The notes: generated from the letters alone by a model not told the origin. A stretch of DNA of 64,000 nt from JBBQSU01 sp038234815 (GCA_038234815.1 JBBQSU010000001.1:23370-87369), one strand, 5' to 3'; positions 8,984 to 18,395 are shown, numbered from the stretch's first letter. Numbers and translations are program-made.

Positions 8984-10018
8984 CTAGGCCGCGGCCTGTG
9001 CGTCGGTCGATCGGACGCTGGCTTGGAGCAGTCGAGCCTTTTCCCCTTCAACCACGTCGGCGATCATGTACGTCGGCCGGCCCTTAACTTCAAGGAAGAT
9101 GCGCGACAGGTACTCGCCGATCACCCCCAATGAGATCATCTGCACTGCCGAGGTGAACAGGATCAAACAGGCCGTGCTGACCCACCCGCGCGGAGTGTCC
9201 ATGCGAAAGATGGTTGAAAAAAGCACATAAATGCCCGCCAGCAACGACAGCCCAATGCTCAGGATGCCCAGCCGGGTCACCATCTTCAGCGGGACACTCG
9301 AGAAGCTCACCAGCCCATCCATCGCCAGTTTCATCAGCTTGCTCAACGTGTATTGGGGCACGCCGGCCTGCCGTGCGTCGCGTTCATATTCCACGCCGAT
9401 CTGCCGCAGGCCCACCCACGTGCGCAGGCCGCGAACGAAACGCTGTCGCTCCGGCAGCGAATTGAGCAGGTTGACCGCCGACCGATCCATCACGCAGAAA
9501 TCTCCGCTGTCGAGCGGAATGTTCAATTCCGCGACCGCAGCCAGCAGGCGATAAAATCCCCAGTAGGCCAGGCGCTTGCCGAACCATTCCTTGCGCTTGC
9601 GGCGGATGGCGAATACCACTTGGTTGCCGTCTTTCCATTTGGCCAGAAAGTGAGGCAACACTTCGGGCGGGTCTTGCAGATCGCAGTCCATCAAGGCCAC
9701 CACGTCGCCTTTGGCAATCACCAGTCCGGCGCTAATGGCGGCCTGGTGGCCGAAATTGCGCGTAAGGTGGACCGCCCGGACGCGGTCGTCTTTGGCCGCA
9801 AGTTCGTTGAGCAGGCGCGCGGTATCGTCGCGCGAGCCGTCGTTGACGAAAATCAGCTCCATGTCTAGCCCGAGGTCGGCTAGACGCGGAGTCATCCCAT
9901 TAAATCGATCGTACGTTAATGGAAGGACTTCCTGTTCATTAAACGCGGGCAAAACGATGCTAAGCAGCTTGCGGCCGCTGGCGGAGGGGACGGACATTTT
10001 TTCGACATTCGCACTCAT
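8984..10018 (-). CDS. GtrB/DPM1-like polyprenyl-phosphate glycosyltransferase
   Basis: This 344-aa GT2 enzyme of the dolichyl-phosphate-sugar synthase type has an N-terminal LLSIVLPAFNEQEVLP strand, a VNDGSRDDT motif, a central ALMDCDLQDPPEVL acidic motif, and two C-terminal transmembrane helices at about 235-260 and 270-295. GtrB-like enzymes move a sugar from a nucleotide to undecaprenyl phosphate. The product is likely used by the adjacent GT39-like membrane transferase (gap 14 nt). The sugar (glucose, mannose or other) cannot be told from sequence. Confidence 0.88.
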   Translation of the reverse strand: MSANVEKMSVPSASGRKLLSIVLPAFNEQEVLPLTYDRFNGMTPRLADLGLDMELIFVNDGSRDDTARLLNELAAKDDRVRAVHLTRNFGHQAAISAGLVIAKGDVVALMDCDLQDPPEVLPHFLAKWKDGNQVVFAIRRKRKEWFGKRLAYWGFYRLLAAVAELNIPLDSGDFCVMDRSAVNLLNSLPERQRFVRGLRTWVGLRQIGVEYERDARQAGVPQYTLSKLMKLAMDGLVSFSSVPLKMVTRLGILSIGLSLLAGIYVLFSTIFRMDTPRGWVSTACLILFTSAVQMISLGVIGEYLSRIFLEVKGRPTYMIADVVEGEKARLLQASVRSTDAQAAA

Positions 10019-10107
10019 AATTATCGGACTCCGTGCCCACTTCTGGCGCGGTCTTTGCCTTCTATTCCTTTATCGGCTTCTGACGGCCAAGGTTCAAGAC
10101 CTCAAAT

Positions 10108-11058
10108 TCATTTGCCTGTTCCGGCGCGGCGGATTCCCAGGGCCAATAGCGACTTCCACGCTGAAAAATTCGAGGGCCGGTGAAAACAGGCCCGCAGGCC
10201 GGTGGTCAGCGCACGGCATTTTTCACCCTTGCCATGATAGCCCCAGGCGCTGCCCAAAAGTATCTTCTGCAAATGCTCGCTCGAACTTTGCCGTGGTGCG
10301 TCGTCGTCCGGCGGCACCGGCGGCGGGAGACCGCGGGCCAGCGCGTCCTGACCGGTAGCTTGTCGATCCAGCAGGAATGACCGGGCGCACGATTCAAAAA
10401 ATGCCCGCTGGGAAGCAGCCTGCTGATGCGTGATCGATTGATCGTGCAGGCGATAATGGTAAGCGATCGTCGGATCGAAATGGATGCGTCCCACCTCGGC
10501 CAGCCGAAATTGCAGGTCGATGTCCTCGGCGGTGGTGAACCACCGACGAAACCCGCCGATTTCCTTCAGCGCCGATGCTCGAATCAGATAGGTACACAAA
10601 TGCGTTCGGGCAATCCCCGCCAGCAGTTCCTGGGTGACTTCTTCAGCGCGCTGCGAAAACTTCAGCTGCGCCGCTTGCTTGCCGGCTGGCGTGATCGTGT
10701 CAAATGCTCCGCAGACGCCGGCGAAATCAGCGTGGTCCTTTAGCCAGGCCAACTGGAATGCCAGCCGACCGGCCGGATAGAGATCGTCAGCGTCGCAGCG
10801 GGCGATCAACGGCCCGCGAGCTGCGGTCAGTCCGGCATTCATGCAGGCGCTGATGCCCGCCTTTGGCCCGTCGATCATCCGCACGGACGCCTCGCCCATC
10901 TTTTTCACGATGGCGGGAGATCGATCGGTGCTGCCGTCGTCGATGACGAGAATTTCAAAATTCGACGGACCTTGCGCCAGGATCGAGAGCAGCGCCGCTT
11001 CGACAAAGCGCTCGGCGTTGCGCATGGGCATGAGAATGGAGACGTCAGGCGATGTCAT
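10108..11058 (-). CDS. GT2 glycosyltransferase, tandem paralogue 5
   Basis: This 316-aa glycosyltransferase family 2 protein has an N-terminal DVSILMPMRNAERFV strand, a VIDDGSTDRS motif, a CDADDLYP acidic metal motif and a C-terminal RLHDQSITHQ segment. It ends with a helical tail containing a Pro/Trp pair (RPSNFSAWKSLL) also seen in the four genes upstream. It is fifth in a tandem set, and its ATG overlaps the stop of the preceding GT2. The linkage formed is unknown. The 89-bp gap to the GtrB-like gene shows no clear signal. Confidence 0.88.
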   Translation of the reverse strand: MTSPDVSILMPMRNAERFVEAALLSILAQGPSNFEILVIDDGSTDRSPAIVKKMGEASVRMIDGPKAGISACMNAGLTAARGPLIARCDADDLYPAGRLAFQLAWLKDHADFAGVCGAFDTITPAGKQAAQLKFSQRAEEVTQELLAGIARTHLCTYLIRASALKEIGGFRRWFTTAEDIDLQFRLAEVGRIHFDPTIAYHYRLHDQSITHQQAASQRAFFESCARSFLLDRQATGQDALARGLPPPVPPDDDAPRQSSSEHLQKILLGSAWGYHGKGEKCRALTTGLRACFHRPSNFSAWKSLLALGIRRAGTGK

Positions 11059-11993
11059 TGGGAATCAGGGTCCGGGGGCGTGGGTTTGATGACGGCGCAG
11101 ACAAGTAATCGCCAGACTTCGCGGTCAAAAGGTTTGCGGGCAAGAGCGCGCAGGCCGTAGCGCACGGCGGTGCGGCGCTCGCCGCTGCGAAACGCCCACC
11201 AGCCATAGCGCATGGCGTAGGTGAAGCGGGAATCGGCATCTTCTCCCGGCCGCCAGGGGGCGATCGCCGTGAATTGGCCGACAATTCCGCGGCGCAGCCA
11301 GGCGGCCTCACAGGCCTTCTTCGCGAAATCCCGCTGCTCGTACCTTCGGGTTTCACTGACGCTCTTATTATGCAGGCGGAAACGCACGAGCGGCTCGGGG
11401 ATGTTGTGAATCGGCCCGATCTCGCCAAGCTTTAACCACAGGTCCAGATCGTGCGCCAGTTTCAGTTCCGGCGTGTAGCCCTGCACACGCTCGATCGCTG
11501 ACCGGCGAAACATGGCCGAGGAGTGACAAAGGGGACTGTCCCCCTTAATCGCCGTATGTTGAATGCGGGCGTCGTCCACGGGCGGGCGCAAGCATCTAAG
11601 CAGCCTGCCCGCGGGGTCGATCAGTTCAAAATAAGTGCCGATACAAACCACTGCCGGTTGCTGTTGCAGATAGCGTACTTGCTTTTCGATCCGATCGGGA
11701 TAGGACACGTCGTCAGCATCGTTCACGGCCAGAAGCTCGCCCTTGGCCAGGGCCAGCATCTCATTTCGCGTGGCGACGATGCCACGATTCTCACGGACGG
11801 TCAGGTGGATGCGCGCATCGGTGTTGGCCAGTGCCTTAAGAATTTTCACCGACCGGTCCGTCGATCCGTCGTCAACAACAATGATCTCGATATGGCGATA
11901 AGTCTGTGCGATGAGGGCGCGCAGCGTCTCGGCCACGTATCGCTCCGTGTTAAACACCGGCACCATGATCGAAACCAGCGGATCGGGAGTCAT
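11055..11993 (-). CDS. GT2 glycosyltransferase, tandem paralogue 4
   Basis: This 312-aa GT2 has the usual order: a VSIMVPVFNTERYV strand, VVDDGSTDRS, the NDADDVSYPDR acidic motif and an RFRLHNKSVSE segment. It ends in the shared helical tail (RKPFDREVWRLL). A longer in-frame start exists at 12101, but the ATG at 11993 begins directly at the first beta-strand like its paralogues and avoids overlap with the gene upstream. It is part of a tandem duplication of five enzymes that probably build successive linkages of one glycan. Confidence 0.87.
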   Translation of the reverse strand: MTPDPLVSIMVPVFNTERYVAETLRALIAQTYRHIEIIVVDDGSTDRSVKILKALANTDARIHLTVRENRGIVATRNEMLALAKGELLAVNDADDVSYPDRIEKQVRYLQQQPAVVCIGTYFELIDPAGRLLRCLRPPVDDARIQHTAIKGDSPLCHSSAMFRRSAIERVQGYTPELKLAHDLDLWLKLGEIGPIHNIPEPLVRFRLHNKSVSETRRYEQRDFAKKACEAAWLRRGIVGQFTAIAPWRPGEDADSRFTYAMRYGWWAFRSGERRTAVRYGLRALARKPFDREVWRLLVCAVIKPTPPDPDSQ

Positions 11994-12034
11994 TGAAGTT
12001 AATCCGGTTATTGCCAGCGGCGCTTGCAAGGCAA

Positions 12035-12949
12035 TCAATTTCCCATCATCGCATGAAATATGAGTTTCCAGTTTTCGGCCTTGAGCGGGGACTGCTTCCA
12101 CGCGTTGACGGCGTGTTTCCGTGCGATGCCGACGTTGCCGGCCTTAAGCGCTGCCCATCCCCACAAGCGCAACTGCCGGTCGTAGGGTTCGGGGTGCCAG
12201 CCGCGCCAAGTCCAGCCGTCTGGCATCGGCAGGCCCCTGCGAGCGTACGCGTCGCTGACGATGCTCTTTTTAAGTTGAAACTGCTGTTCAAACTGCGTGT
12301 GATTGATACTTTTGTAATGCCTGCGATACCAGAGCAGGATATCAGGCAGATTGGCGATCCGCCCGACTTCCGACAGGCGCAGGAACATATCGTGGTCTTC
12401 ACAAACGAAGCATTTTTCGCGGTAGAGGCCTGCTTTAAGGACTGCGGCCATCGGCATCATGGTGACGGGATTGCAGAAGGCCCATCCGCCGTCGCCGGTT
12501 AAAAGTTGCTGGCAAAGCGTGTCGTGGTCCAGCGCGTGACCGCTTTGCGCCACCGGGGAACCGTAAGGGTCCATCAGCATCACGCGTGATCCCAGCAGCG
12601 AGCAATTGGGGTGAGCTTCCAGGTAGGCCACCTGGGTGGCAAAGCGCTCGGGCAGGGCCACGTCATCCGAATCCATTCGCGCCAGATATTTTCCGCTGGC
12701 CTGGCGAATCGCTTCGTTGGCCGCCCGGACGATGCCTGTATTGCGCTGACTGATGAACTTCACTCTGCGGTCGCGGTCGGCGAAGTGGCGGATCACTTCG
12801 GCCGAGCCGTCCGTCGAGCCGTCGTCGACGATGATGAACTCGAAATCGCCAAGGGATTGCGACAAAATCCCGGCGACGGCATCACCGACGTACTGTTCGG
12901 TGTTGTAAACCGTCATGACCACCGAGATGAGAGGCAACTTGGGCATCAA
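12035..12949 (-). CDS. GT2 glycosyltransferase, tandem paralogue 3
   Basis: This 304-aa GT2 begins MMPKLPLISVVMTVYN. It has VDDGSTDGS, the RMDSDDVALPER acidic motif and a YRRHYKSINHT segment, then the conserved helical tail with an ARKHAVNAWKQSP...W pattern. It is closely related in layout to its neighbours and transcribed with them. Only 12 nt separate it from the gene upstream. It probably adds one residue to the exported polysaccharide; donor and acceptor are unknown. Confidence 0.88.
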   Translation of the reverse strand: MMPKLPLISVVMTVYNTEQYVGDAVAGILSQSLGDFEFIIVDDGSTDGSAEVIRHFADRDRRVKFISQRNTGIVRAANEAIRQASGKYLARMDSDDVALPERFATQVAYLEAHPNCSLLGSRVMLMDPYGSPVAQSGHALDHDTLCQQLLTGDGGWAFCNPVTMMPMAAVLKAGLYREKCFVCEDHDMFLRLSEVGRIANLPDILLWYRRHYKSINHTQFEQQFQLKKSIVSDAYARRGLPMPDGWTWRGWHPEPYDRQLRLWGWAALKAGNVGIARKHAVNAWKQSPLKAENWKLIFHAMMGN

Positions 12950-12961
12950 AATCCGTCTTTT

Positions 12962-13861
12962 TCAGTGTCCGCGAATGGCGCAAAACAGGACGCGCCACGA
13001 CTCCTTGTTCATCGGTTCGAGCCACAGGGCACGCCGCGCGTGTACCCGGGCGACATCCTTCCGGCCGGCCTCGAGAGCTTTCCATGCCCACTGGCGCAAT
13101 TGCTGTTCCGGCGGGGGGGTTGGCTTTGGTGAATGATGCCACCCCTCGGGCAGCACAATCCCGCGACGCTGGTGCGCCTGCCGCAGGGCTTGCTCCCACA
13201 GCAGGGTCTGCAATTCCACCTTGGTCTTGGTCACGCTTTGCGGGTGCTGGCGATATTTCAACAGCGCCTGCGGAAGATTGGCCATGTGGCCAACCTCGCC
13301 GAGGCGCAGGAACAGATCAACGTCTTCGAGAAAGTTGAATTCCTGGCGATACCCGCCCAGCTTTTGCAGCGTCGATCGACGGATCATCACCGCCGGATGC
13401 ACGATGGCCCAGCCGTTGCCGGCCAGCAGGGCCGCATCAATCTCCGCGTGCGTCAGCTTGTGTTCGGAGGTAAACAGTTCCAGTCCGCAGGGGTCGATCA
13501 CGATGACGCGCGAGCCGACGGCATCGATGTCCGGGTGCTGGTCCAGAAACTGCACTTGCAAACCCAGCCGATCAGGCAGGCTGATATCATCGGCATCCAT
13601 GCGCGCAATCAGATCGCCGGTGGCGACGGCCAGACCGTCATTGAGCGCGCCCACGATGCCGGTGTTGGGCCTGCGGATCAGGCGAAAGCGTGCATCGCGC
13701 GCGCAGTAGTCGTCGAGGATTTTGCCGGATTGGTCTGTGCTGCCGTCGTCGATGCAGATGCACTCGAAATCGGTGCAGGTTTGCCCCAGAACGCTGTCTA
13801 GCGCCGCGGCCAGATATTGCTGGGCGTTGTAAACAGGGAGGATGACGGAAATCCGGGGCAT
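12962..13861 (-). CDS. GT2 glycosyltransferase, tandem paralogue 2
   Basis: This 299-aa GT2 has an N-terminal ISVILPVYNAQQYL strand, IDDGSTDQS, RMDADDISLPDR as metal motif, and KYRQHPQSVTK. Its tail (WAWKALEAGRKDVARVHAR, then a Pro and a Trp) is nearly superimposable on that of paralogue 3. That tail resembles a short helical repeat and may mediate contacts between the enzymes or with the membrane. The gene follows paralogue 1 by 6 nt. Confidence 0.88.
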   Translation of the reverse strand: MPRISVILPVYNAQQYLAAALDSVLGQTCTDFECICIDDGSTDQSGKILDDYCARDARFRLIRRPNTGIVGALNDGLAVATGDLIARMDADDISLPDRLGLQVQFLDQHPDIDAVGSRVIVIDPCGLELFTSEHKLTHAEIDAALLAGNGWAIVHPAVMIRRSTLQKLGGYRQEFNFLEDVDLFLRLGEVGHMANLPQALLKYRQHPQSVTKTKVELQTLLWEQALRQAHQRRGIVLPEGWHHSPKPTPPPEQQLRQWAWKALEAGRKDVARVHARRALWLEPMNKESWRVLFCAIRGH

Positions 13862-13867
13862 GTTGAG

Positions 13868-14746
13868 TTAGCGGCCTCTCAGGGTGCAATAGGCCAGTTT
13901 CCAGTTCTTGAGCGATAAAGGCCGGCAGCGCAGCGCCGACCACGCGGCCTGACGAGCCGGACCGATCTGTTTTTCCTTAATCGACCGCCAGGCTGAGGCA
14001 CGCAGGTTGCGGGCATCGGCCTCGCGGCGCGCCTGGCGGGCCGCTGCGCGGTCTTCCATCGCCAGCATGGGTAAATATTCCTTCCAGATGGCTCGATCTT
14101 CTGGCGCGAACCGCGCGGTTTGCGAGATCGTTTTCGACTCGCCATGCAGTCGAAACACCGCCAGCAAGCGGTGCAGAATCATCGGCGACACCCGGGCCTT
14201 GAACCGCAGTCGCATCCAATATTCGTAATCGAAACTGTAATGCAGGTCTTCACGAAACGGACCTAGCTCCCGGTGCAGTGCGCCCGACCAGAACGACGAC
14301 TGCTGCGGGATTGGGTTTTTCACAAACCAGTCGGCCGGTTCGGTGTGAGCCATTACCGGATAGGGCCAGTCGGTGTCGCCGGGTTCAAGATATCTCGACC
14401 ATCCAACGACCCAGCGACTGCCCCTGGCGAACGCCTCGGCCACCGGCGCGAACGCGCCCGACTCAAAATAGTCGTCGCTGTTGATAAAGGCATGGATATC
14501 GCCGGTGGATTTTTCAAATCCCTTGTTAATGGCGTGGCTTTGCCCGCGGTCTTTTTCACTGACCCACCAGGCGAGGCGCGATTCATACTTGCGGATAATC
14601 TCGACACTGTTGTCGGTGCTTCCGCCGTCGACAATGATGTACTCGAGGTTCGGATAGCCTTGATCGAGCACCGATAGAATTGTCTGCTCCAGATACTGTC
14701 CCTGATTGAAACTCGGAGTAACGATGGTGATTTTTGGGAGGCTCAT
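13868..14746 (-). CDS. GT2 glycosyltransferase, tandem paralogue 1
   Basis: This 292-aa GT2 has an N-terminal KITIVTPSFNQGQYL strand, VDGGSTDNSVE and FINSDDYFES as acidic motif. The VDGGSTDNS form is typical of WcaA/PGL-like GT2 enzymes and differs slightly from the other four, so it is the most distant of the set. It keeps the common C-terminal tail (CRPLSLKNWKLAYC). Its ATG overlaps the stop of the GT4 gene upstream by 4 nt. Confidence 0.88.
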   Translation of the reverse strand: MSLPKITIVTPSFNQGQYLEQTILSVLDQGYPNLEYIIVDGGSTDNSVEIIRKYESRLAWWVSEKDRGQSHAINKGFEKSTGDIHAFINSDDYFESGAFAPVAEAFARGSRWVVGWSRYLEPGDTDWPYPVMAHTEPADWFVKNPIPQQSSFWSGALHRELGPFREDLHYSFDYEYWMRLRFKARVSPMILHRLLAVFRLHGESKTISQTARFAPEDRAIWKEYLPMLAMEDRAAARQARREADARNLRASAWRSIKEKQIGPARQAAWSALRCRPLSLKNWKLAYCTLRGR

Positions 14747-16011
14747 GCCGCGTGCCTCCGCTGGGTCAGGAGCTGCTGATAGAGATTCAGATAGGCCCGG
14801 GCCTGCACTTCCAGTGAATACTCATTCAGCGCCACCTGCCGACAGTTAGTGGCCATTTGCCGGCGTTTTGGCTCGTCCTTCAGCAGGGCCACGATCGCCG
14901 AGCGAAGCGCGTTCACATCGCCTACGGGCGCCAACAGCCCGGTGGTATTGGAGCGAACCATGTCGGGAATTCCGCCGGCGGAAAAACCGACGACGGGCGT
15001 TCCGCAGGCCATGGCTTCGATCACAGTCTGGCCGAAACTTTCCTGGAGCGAGGGGATCACGAATACGTCGGCGGCCGAATAGACGATCGATAACAGCCGA
15101 TCATTGCTGACCCTGCCGACGCGACATTGTTTCAAGGCCGTGTTGACGGCCGCGTTACCGCTGCCGATTGATAACAGGAGGACATTTTCGACTTCGGTAA
15201 TGCCGGCCAGCGCATCGACAAGGTGGCGATATCCCTTGCGGACGATTTCGGTGGAGTCGGCGACGAAGAGAACGACCCGAGCGTCGGCGGGGATGCCGAG
15301 GGATGCCCGGGCGAAAGTTTTATCGCGCGGGGCAAAGTCATCGGTGTCCAGGCCGTTGGGAATGGTGCTGGCAGGGAACCCTTTGAGCAGGGAGCTACGC
15401 GCGGCTTCGGCGGTGATCCAGCGGCTCGTGCCGACCAGGTGCAGCCGATCGGTGACACGGGCGAGGCTGGATTGCTTGCGCGTCCAGATTTGCCGCGACA
15501 GGTCTTTTTCGTCAGATGAGCCTAGTTGCGGGCAGGCGCCGCAGCGATCGACGAATTTGCCACAGCCGTTGTCGTAATGACACCCGCCGGTAAGGGCATT
15601 CATGTCGGCCAGTCGCCAGACGATGGGGACATTGGCCGGGACGCCGGCAAAAAACGATTCGTAATCCAAAAGCCCCGCGATCCAATGCAGGGTTATCAGG
15701 TCGGATGGGGGCAACTGGCGGACAACGGTGCCGGCATGTTCTGTGCGGTCGTCGCTGAACAATTCGACCCCGGCCGGGTGCTGGTATCGGCCCTGCTCGC
15801 GGCGGATTTTCTTATATCGCCGGGTGCGTTTCCATCGCTCCAAGCGGGCCGTTTCGGGCTTGATCGCGTTGACGGTCGGATCGCTGGTGGCTTTTTTGAG
15901 GACGAGCATGGAAGAATCAGCCCCCAGCCGGCGGAGGCCGGTGTGCAGCCGAAAGGCCGCGCGCGCCGCGCCGCCATTGGCATCACTCGTGCTGAGGTGA
16001 ACGATCCGCAT
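14743..16011 (-). CDS. GT4 (GT-B fold) glycosyltransferase
   Basis: This 422-aa retaining glycosyltransferase family 4 protein has an N-terminal MRIVHLSTSDANGGAARA acceptor-domain start. A Cys-rich segment follows (GGCHYDNGCGKF, then CGACP), seen in a subset of WcaC-like GT4 enzymes. The C-terminal donor domain carries QESFGQTVIEAMACGTPV, which contains the E-x7-E motif, followed by GGIPDMV. It is the only GT-B enzyme in the operon and lies 35 nt after wzt. It probably adds a hexose to the polysaccharide; specificity is unknown. Confidence 0.9.
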   Translation of the reverse strand: MRIVHLSTSDANGGAARAAFRLHTGLRRLGADSSMLVLKKATSDPTVNAIKPETARLERWKRTRRYKKIRREQGRYQHPAGVELFSDDRTEHAGTVVRQLPPSDLITLHWIAGLLDYESFFAGVPANVPIVWRLADMNALTGGCHYDNGCGKFVDRCGACPQLGSSDEKDLSRQIWTRKQSSLARVTDRLHLVGTSRWITAEAARSSLLKGFPASTIPNGLDTDDFAPRDKTFARASLGIPADARVVLFVADSTEIVRKGYRHLVDALAGITEVENVLLLSIGSGNAAVNTALKQCRVGRVSNDRLLSIVYSAADVFVIPSLQESFGQTVIEAMACGTPVVGFSAGGIPDMVRSNTTGLLAPVGDVNALRSAIVALLKDEPKRRQMATNCRQVALNEYSLEVQARAYLNLYQQLLTQRRHAA

Positions 16012-16046
16012 TGCTCCGATCCTCCGGGGATCCGTCTAAAAAATGC

Positions 16047-17342
16047 CTATATGGCCTTCTGCACAAGACCGATTTCGTCGATGGGCTCGTGAGTCCATTC
16101 GCAGGGAAGGACCAGGTATCCCTGCGAGCTTTTTGGGATTTTTCCTGTGCCGAACACGTCGGCAAACACCACGTCAATGGCCTCGGCCCGCTCTACTTTT
16201 TCAATCACCTGATAGCCGTCGGACAGAACCAGTTCGACGAAGTATCGCCCGGGCACCAGCGGAAGCGACGGCACGTTACACGAGAGTCGCACGCGCCCAT
16301 CGGTTCCGCGGAAACTCATTCCCGACTGATAATGCGAGTGGAAGAAGGCGATGCGCTGGCTTCGTTCGTTGCTGATGGCCACGCCGCAGGTGAGGTCGCC
16401 GGGAAGCTCTAAAGTGTGCGACAGCTCGATGTCGAAATTGACCTTGCCATTGCTCTCACAGACGTTGCGGTGCCCGCTGGCCCCGACGATGCTCAATCCG
16501 GTGAAGATCGGCATGTGCGGGCGGAATTGCGTTCGTGGTTTTTCGGCCAGAGGAAGGCTCGTTCCTTCGTTGCTCATGGCCAGATATTGTTTGACGCCTT
16601 CATCCGGCGACAGCCGCTCGGTATTTCGGCCATTTTTCAGCAGCACCACGTGTGAGCACAACTGCAAAACCGCGTCCATGTTGTGGCTGACGAACAGAAT
16701 CGTCCGGCCGTCCTTCACCACGTCACCCATTTTGCCCATGCACTTTTTCTGAAAACTGGCATCACCCACCGCCAGCACTTCGTCGACGATGAGGATTTCC
16801 GGTTCGAGATGGGCCGCGACGGCAAATGCCAGGCGGACATACATGCCCGAGCTGTAGCGTTTGACCGGCGTATCCAGGAATTTTTCGACCTCGGCGAAAT
16901 CGACGATTGCATCGAACTTGCGGGTAATTTCGGTGCGCTTCATGCCAAGGATCGCGCCGTTGAGGTAGATATTTTCACGGCCGGAAAGCTCGGGATGGAA
17001 GCCAGTGCCGACCTCAAGCAGCGAGGCAACGCGCCCGCGGATGTGTGCCCGGCCTTCGCTGGGTTCGACGATGCGGCTGAGGACTTTGAGCAGGGTGCTC
17101 TTGCCGGCACCATTGCGGCCGATCAGGCCGATGACTTCGCCGGGCGCCACCTCGAAGTTGATATCGCGGATGGCCCAGAAAGCCTCGTCGCTGGCTGCGG
17201 CGTTCGACTTTTGCCGGAGCTTCTTAAACGGCGAGCGGACGAAGCCCGTCAGCACGTCATAAAACGAGCTCCACTGCTCCAACTTCTGGCCCAGCCGATA
17301 GGCCTTTCCCAAGCCTTCAACGGTGATGATTGATTTACTCAT
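16047..17342 (-). CDS. wzt: Polysaccharide ABC transporter ATP-binding protein with Wzt-type C-terminal domain
   Basis: This 431-aa protein powers export of a finished polysaccharide with the Wzm permease. Walker A is GRNGAGKS at residues 75-82, the signature is YSSGMYVRLAFA, and Walker B is ILIVDEVLAVGD. Residues from about 275 to 431 form an extra beta-rich C-terminal domain like that of E. coli O8/O9a Wzt, which recognises a modified non-reducing end of the chain. This implies capped-chain, ABC-transporter-dependent export rather than a Wzy pathway. The neighbouring acyltransferases could provide part of the cap, which is an inference. Confidence 0.92.
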   Translation of the reverse strand: MSKSIITVEGLGKAYRLGQKLEQWSSFYDVLTGFVRSPFKKLRQKSNAAASDEAFWAIRDINFEVAPGEVIGLIGRNGAGKSTLLKVLSRIVEPSEGRAHIRGRVASLLEVGTGFHPELSGRENIYLNGAILGMKRTEITRKFDAIVDFAEVEKFLDTPVKRYSSGMYVRLAFAVAAHLEPEILIVDEVLAVGDASFQKKCMGKMGDVVKDGRTILFVSHNMDAVLQLCSHVVLLKNGRNTERLSPDEGVKQYLAMSNEGTSLPLAEKPRTQFRPHMPIFTGLSIVGASGHRNVCESNGKVNFDIELSHTLELPGDLTCGVAISNERSQRIAFFHSHYQSGMSFRGTDGRVRLSCNVPSLPLVPGRYFVELVLSDGYQVIEKVERAEAIDVVFADVFGTGKIPKSSQGYLVLPCEWTHEPIDEIGLVQKAI

Positions 17343-17363
17343 GGCAATGCTTTTTCAAAGGCC

Positions 17364-18260
17364 TTAGGCGATGTCGGCGAACCGACGTTCGGTCCTGCGG
17401 AAATAGAACAATCCAACGAGAAACATCGCGACGCTGATGACGATGGAAATGGCCAGAAATTCCGGGTGCCACAGGATTTTGTCGCTAGTGCCGATGAGCG
17501 CAGCCCGGAAGGCGTTGACCAGGCCGAACATCGGGTTTATGGCCAGCACATAGCCGATCCAGGGTTTGGATTGGAGCAGACCTTCGGGCGGATATTGCAC
17601 GAAGCTGGCGTAGCTCATGATCTGAAGCATGAACGGCGTAATGAATTTGAAATCGCGGTAGAGAACGGTCAGAGCACTGAGGAAATAGACGAAGCCGAGA
17701 GACATCACCACCGTGATGAGGATCAAAAACGGCACGGCCAAGATGCCCACCGATGGGATTACTCCGCAAATGGGCATCGCCAGCAGCAGCACGGACATGG
17801 AGATGACCAAATCCACCCAGTTGGCCCCGACCGCCGCCGTGGGAAGGAAAATGCGTGGGAAGTAGATTTTGGTCAGCATGTGTTGCTGACTGACCAGGAC
17901 CTGCCCCCCGACGTTGACGGCGGCGCTGAAAAAAGTCCAGGGCAAGAGCGCGGCGAAGACGTAGATGAAATAGGGTACGGGCAAGTCTTTACCGAGATGA
18001 AATACGCCATTGAAGATCAGGGCAAACAGCACCGAGTTGATAACGGGCTGCAAGACGGCCCAAGCGCTGCCCAGGACGGCCTGTTTATAGCGGACTTTGA
18101 TGTCTCGCCAGATGAAAAAAAAGAGCAGTTCCCGATATTGGATCAATTCCTTCCAGTCCACGGGAATCCACCCGGTGAGGGGTTGGATCACCAGGTCACG
18201 GGCTGAATCGACGATCGGCGCCGTTTCGTTCAGGGGCATGTTAGAGGGTGTCGCGGTCAT
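17364..18260 (-). CDS. wzm: Polysaccharide ABC transporter permease (ABC-2 type)
   Basis: This 298-aa ABC-2 permease has a cytosolic N-terminus with the WIPVDWKELIQYRELLFFF and FIWRDIKVRYKQ segments typical of Wzm/TagG proteins, then six hydrophobic helices and a short cytosolic tail. It pairs with the ATPase 21 nt downstream to move lipid-linked polysaccharide across the inner membrane. It is the first gene of the leftward operon. An alternative in-frame ATG lies at 18239; neither start has a strong Shine-Dalgarno site. Confidence 0.92.
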   Translation of the reverse strand: MTATPSNMPLNETAPIVDSARDLVIQPLTGWIPVDWKELIQYRELLFFFIWRDIKVRYKQAVLGSAWAVLQPVINSVLFALIFNGVFHLGKDLPVPYFIYVFAALLPWTFFSAAVNVGGQVLVSQQHMLTKIYFPRIFLPTAAVGANWVDLVISMSVLLLAMPICGVIPSVGILAVPFLILITVVMSLGFVYFLSALTVLYRDFKFITPFMLQIMSYASFVQYPPEGLLQSKPWIGYVLAINPMFGLVNAFRAALIGTSDKILWHPEFLAISIVISVAMFLVGLFYFRRTERRFADIA

Positions 18261-18318
18261 AAATAAGTTAATCCAGAGACAAAATCCCGGGTCATTGGGC
18301 CGGTCCGGTTTTCGTCTA

Positions 18319-18395
18319 AAGAGCTGTTACAAAAGCTCTTAGAAGCGAAGGTTTTGTGGAGCGCAGGTTCTGCGCTCCCGGAAGCATCCGCTTCC
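18319..18395. repeat. Cluster of three hairpins between the wzm and kinase genes
   Basis: Three inverted repeats follow one another. The first is AAGAGCT/AGCTCTT at 18319-18325 and 18334-18340. The second is a perfect 9-bp stem GGAGCGCAG/CTGCGCTCC with a 3-nt loop at 18358-18378. The third is GGAAGC/GCTTCC at 18380-18395. They lie in the 236-bp gap between two leftward genes, so they could end the kinase transcript or belong to a REP-like intergenic repeat. No T-run follows on the minus strand, so simple intrinsic termination is uncertain. Confidence 0.55.
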
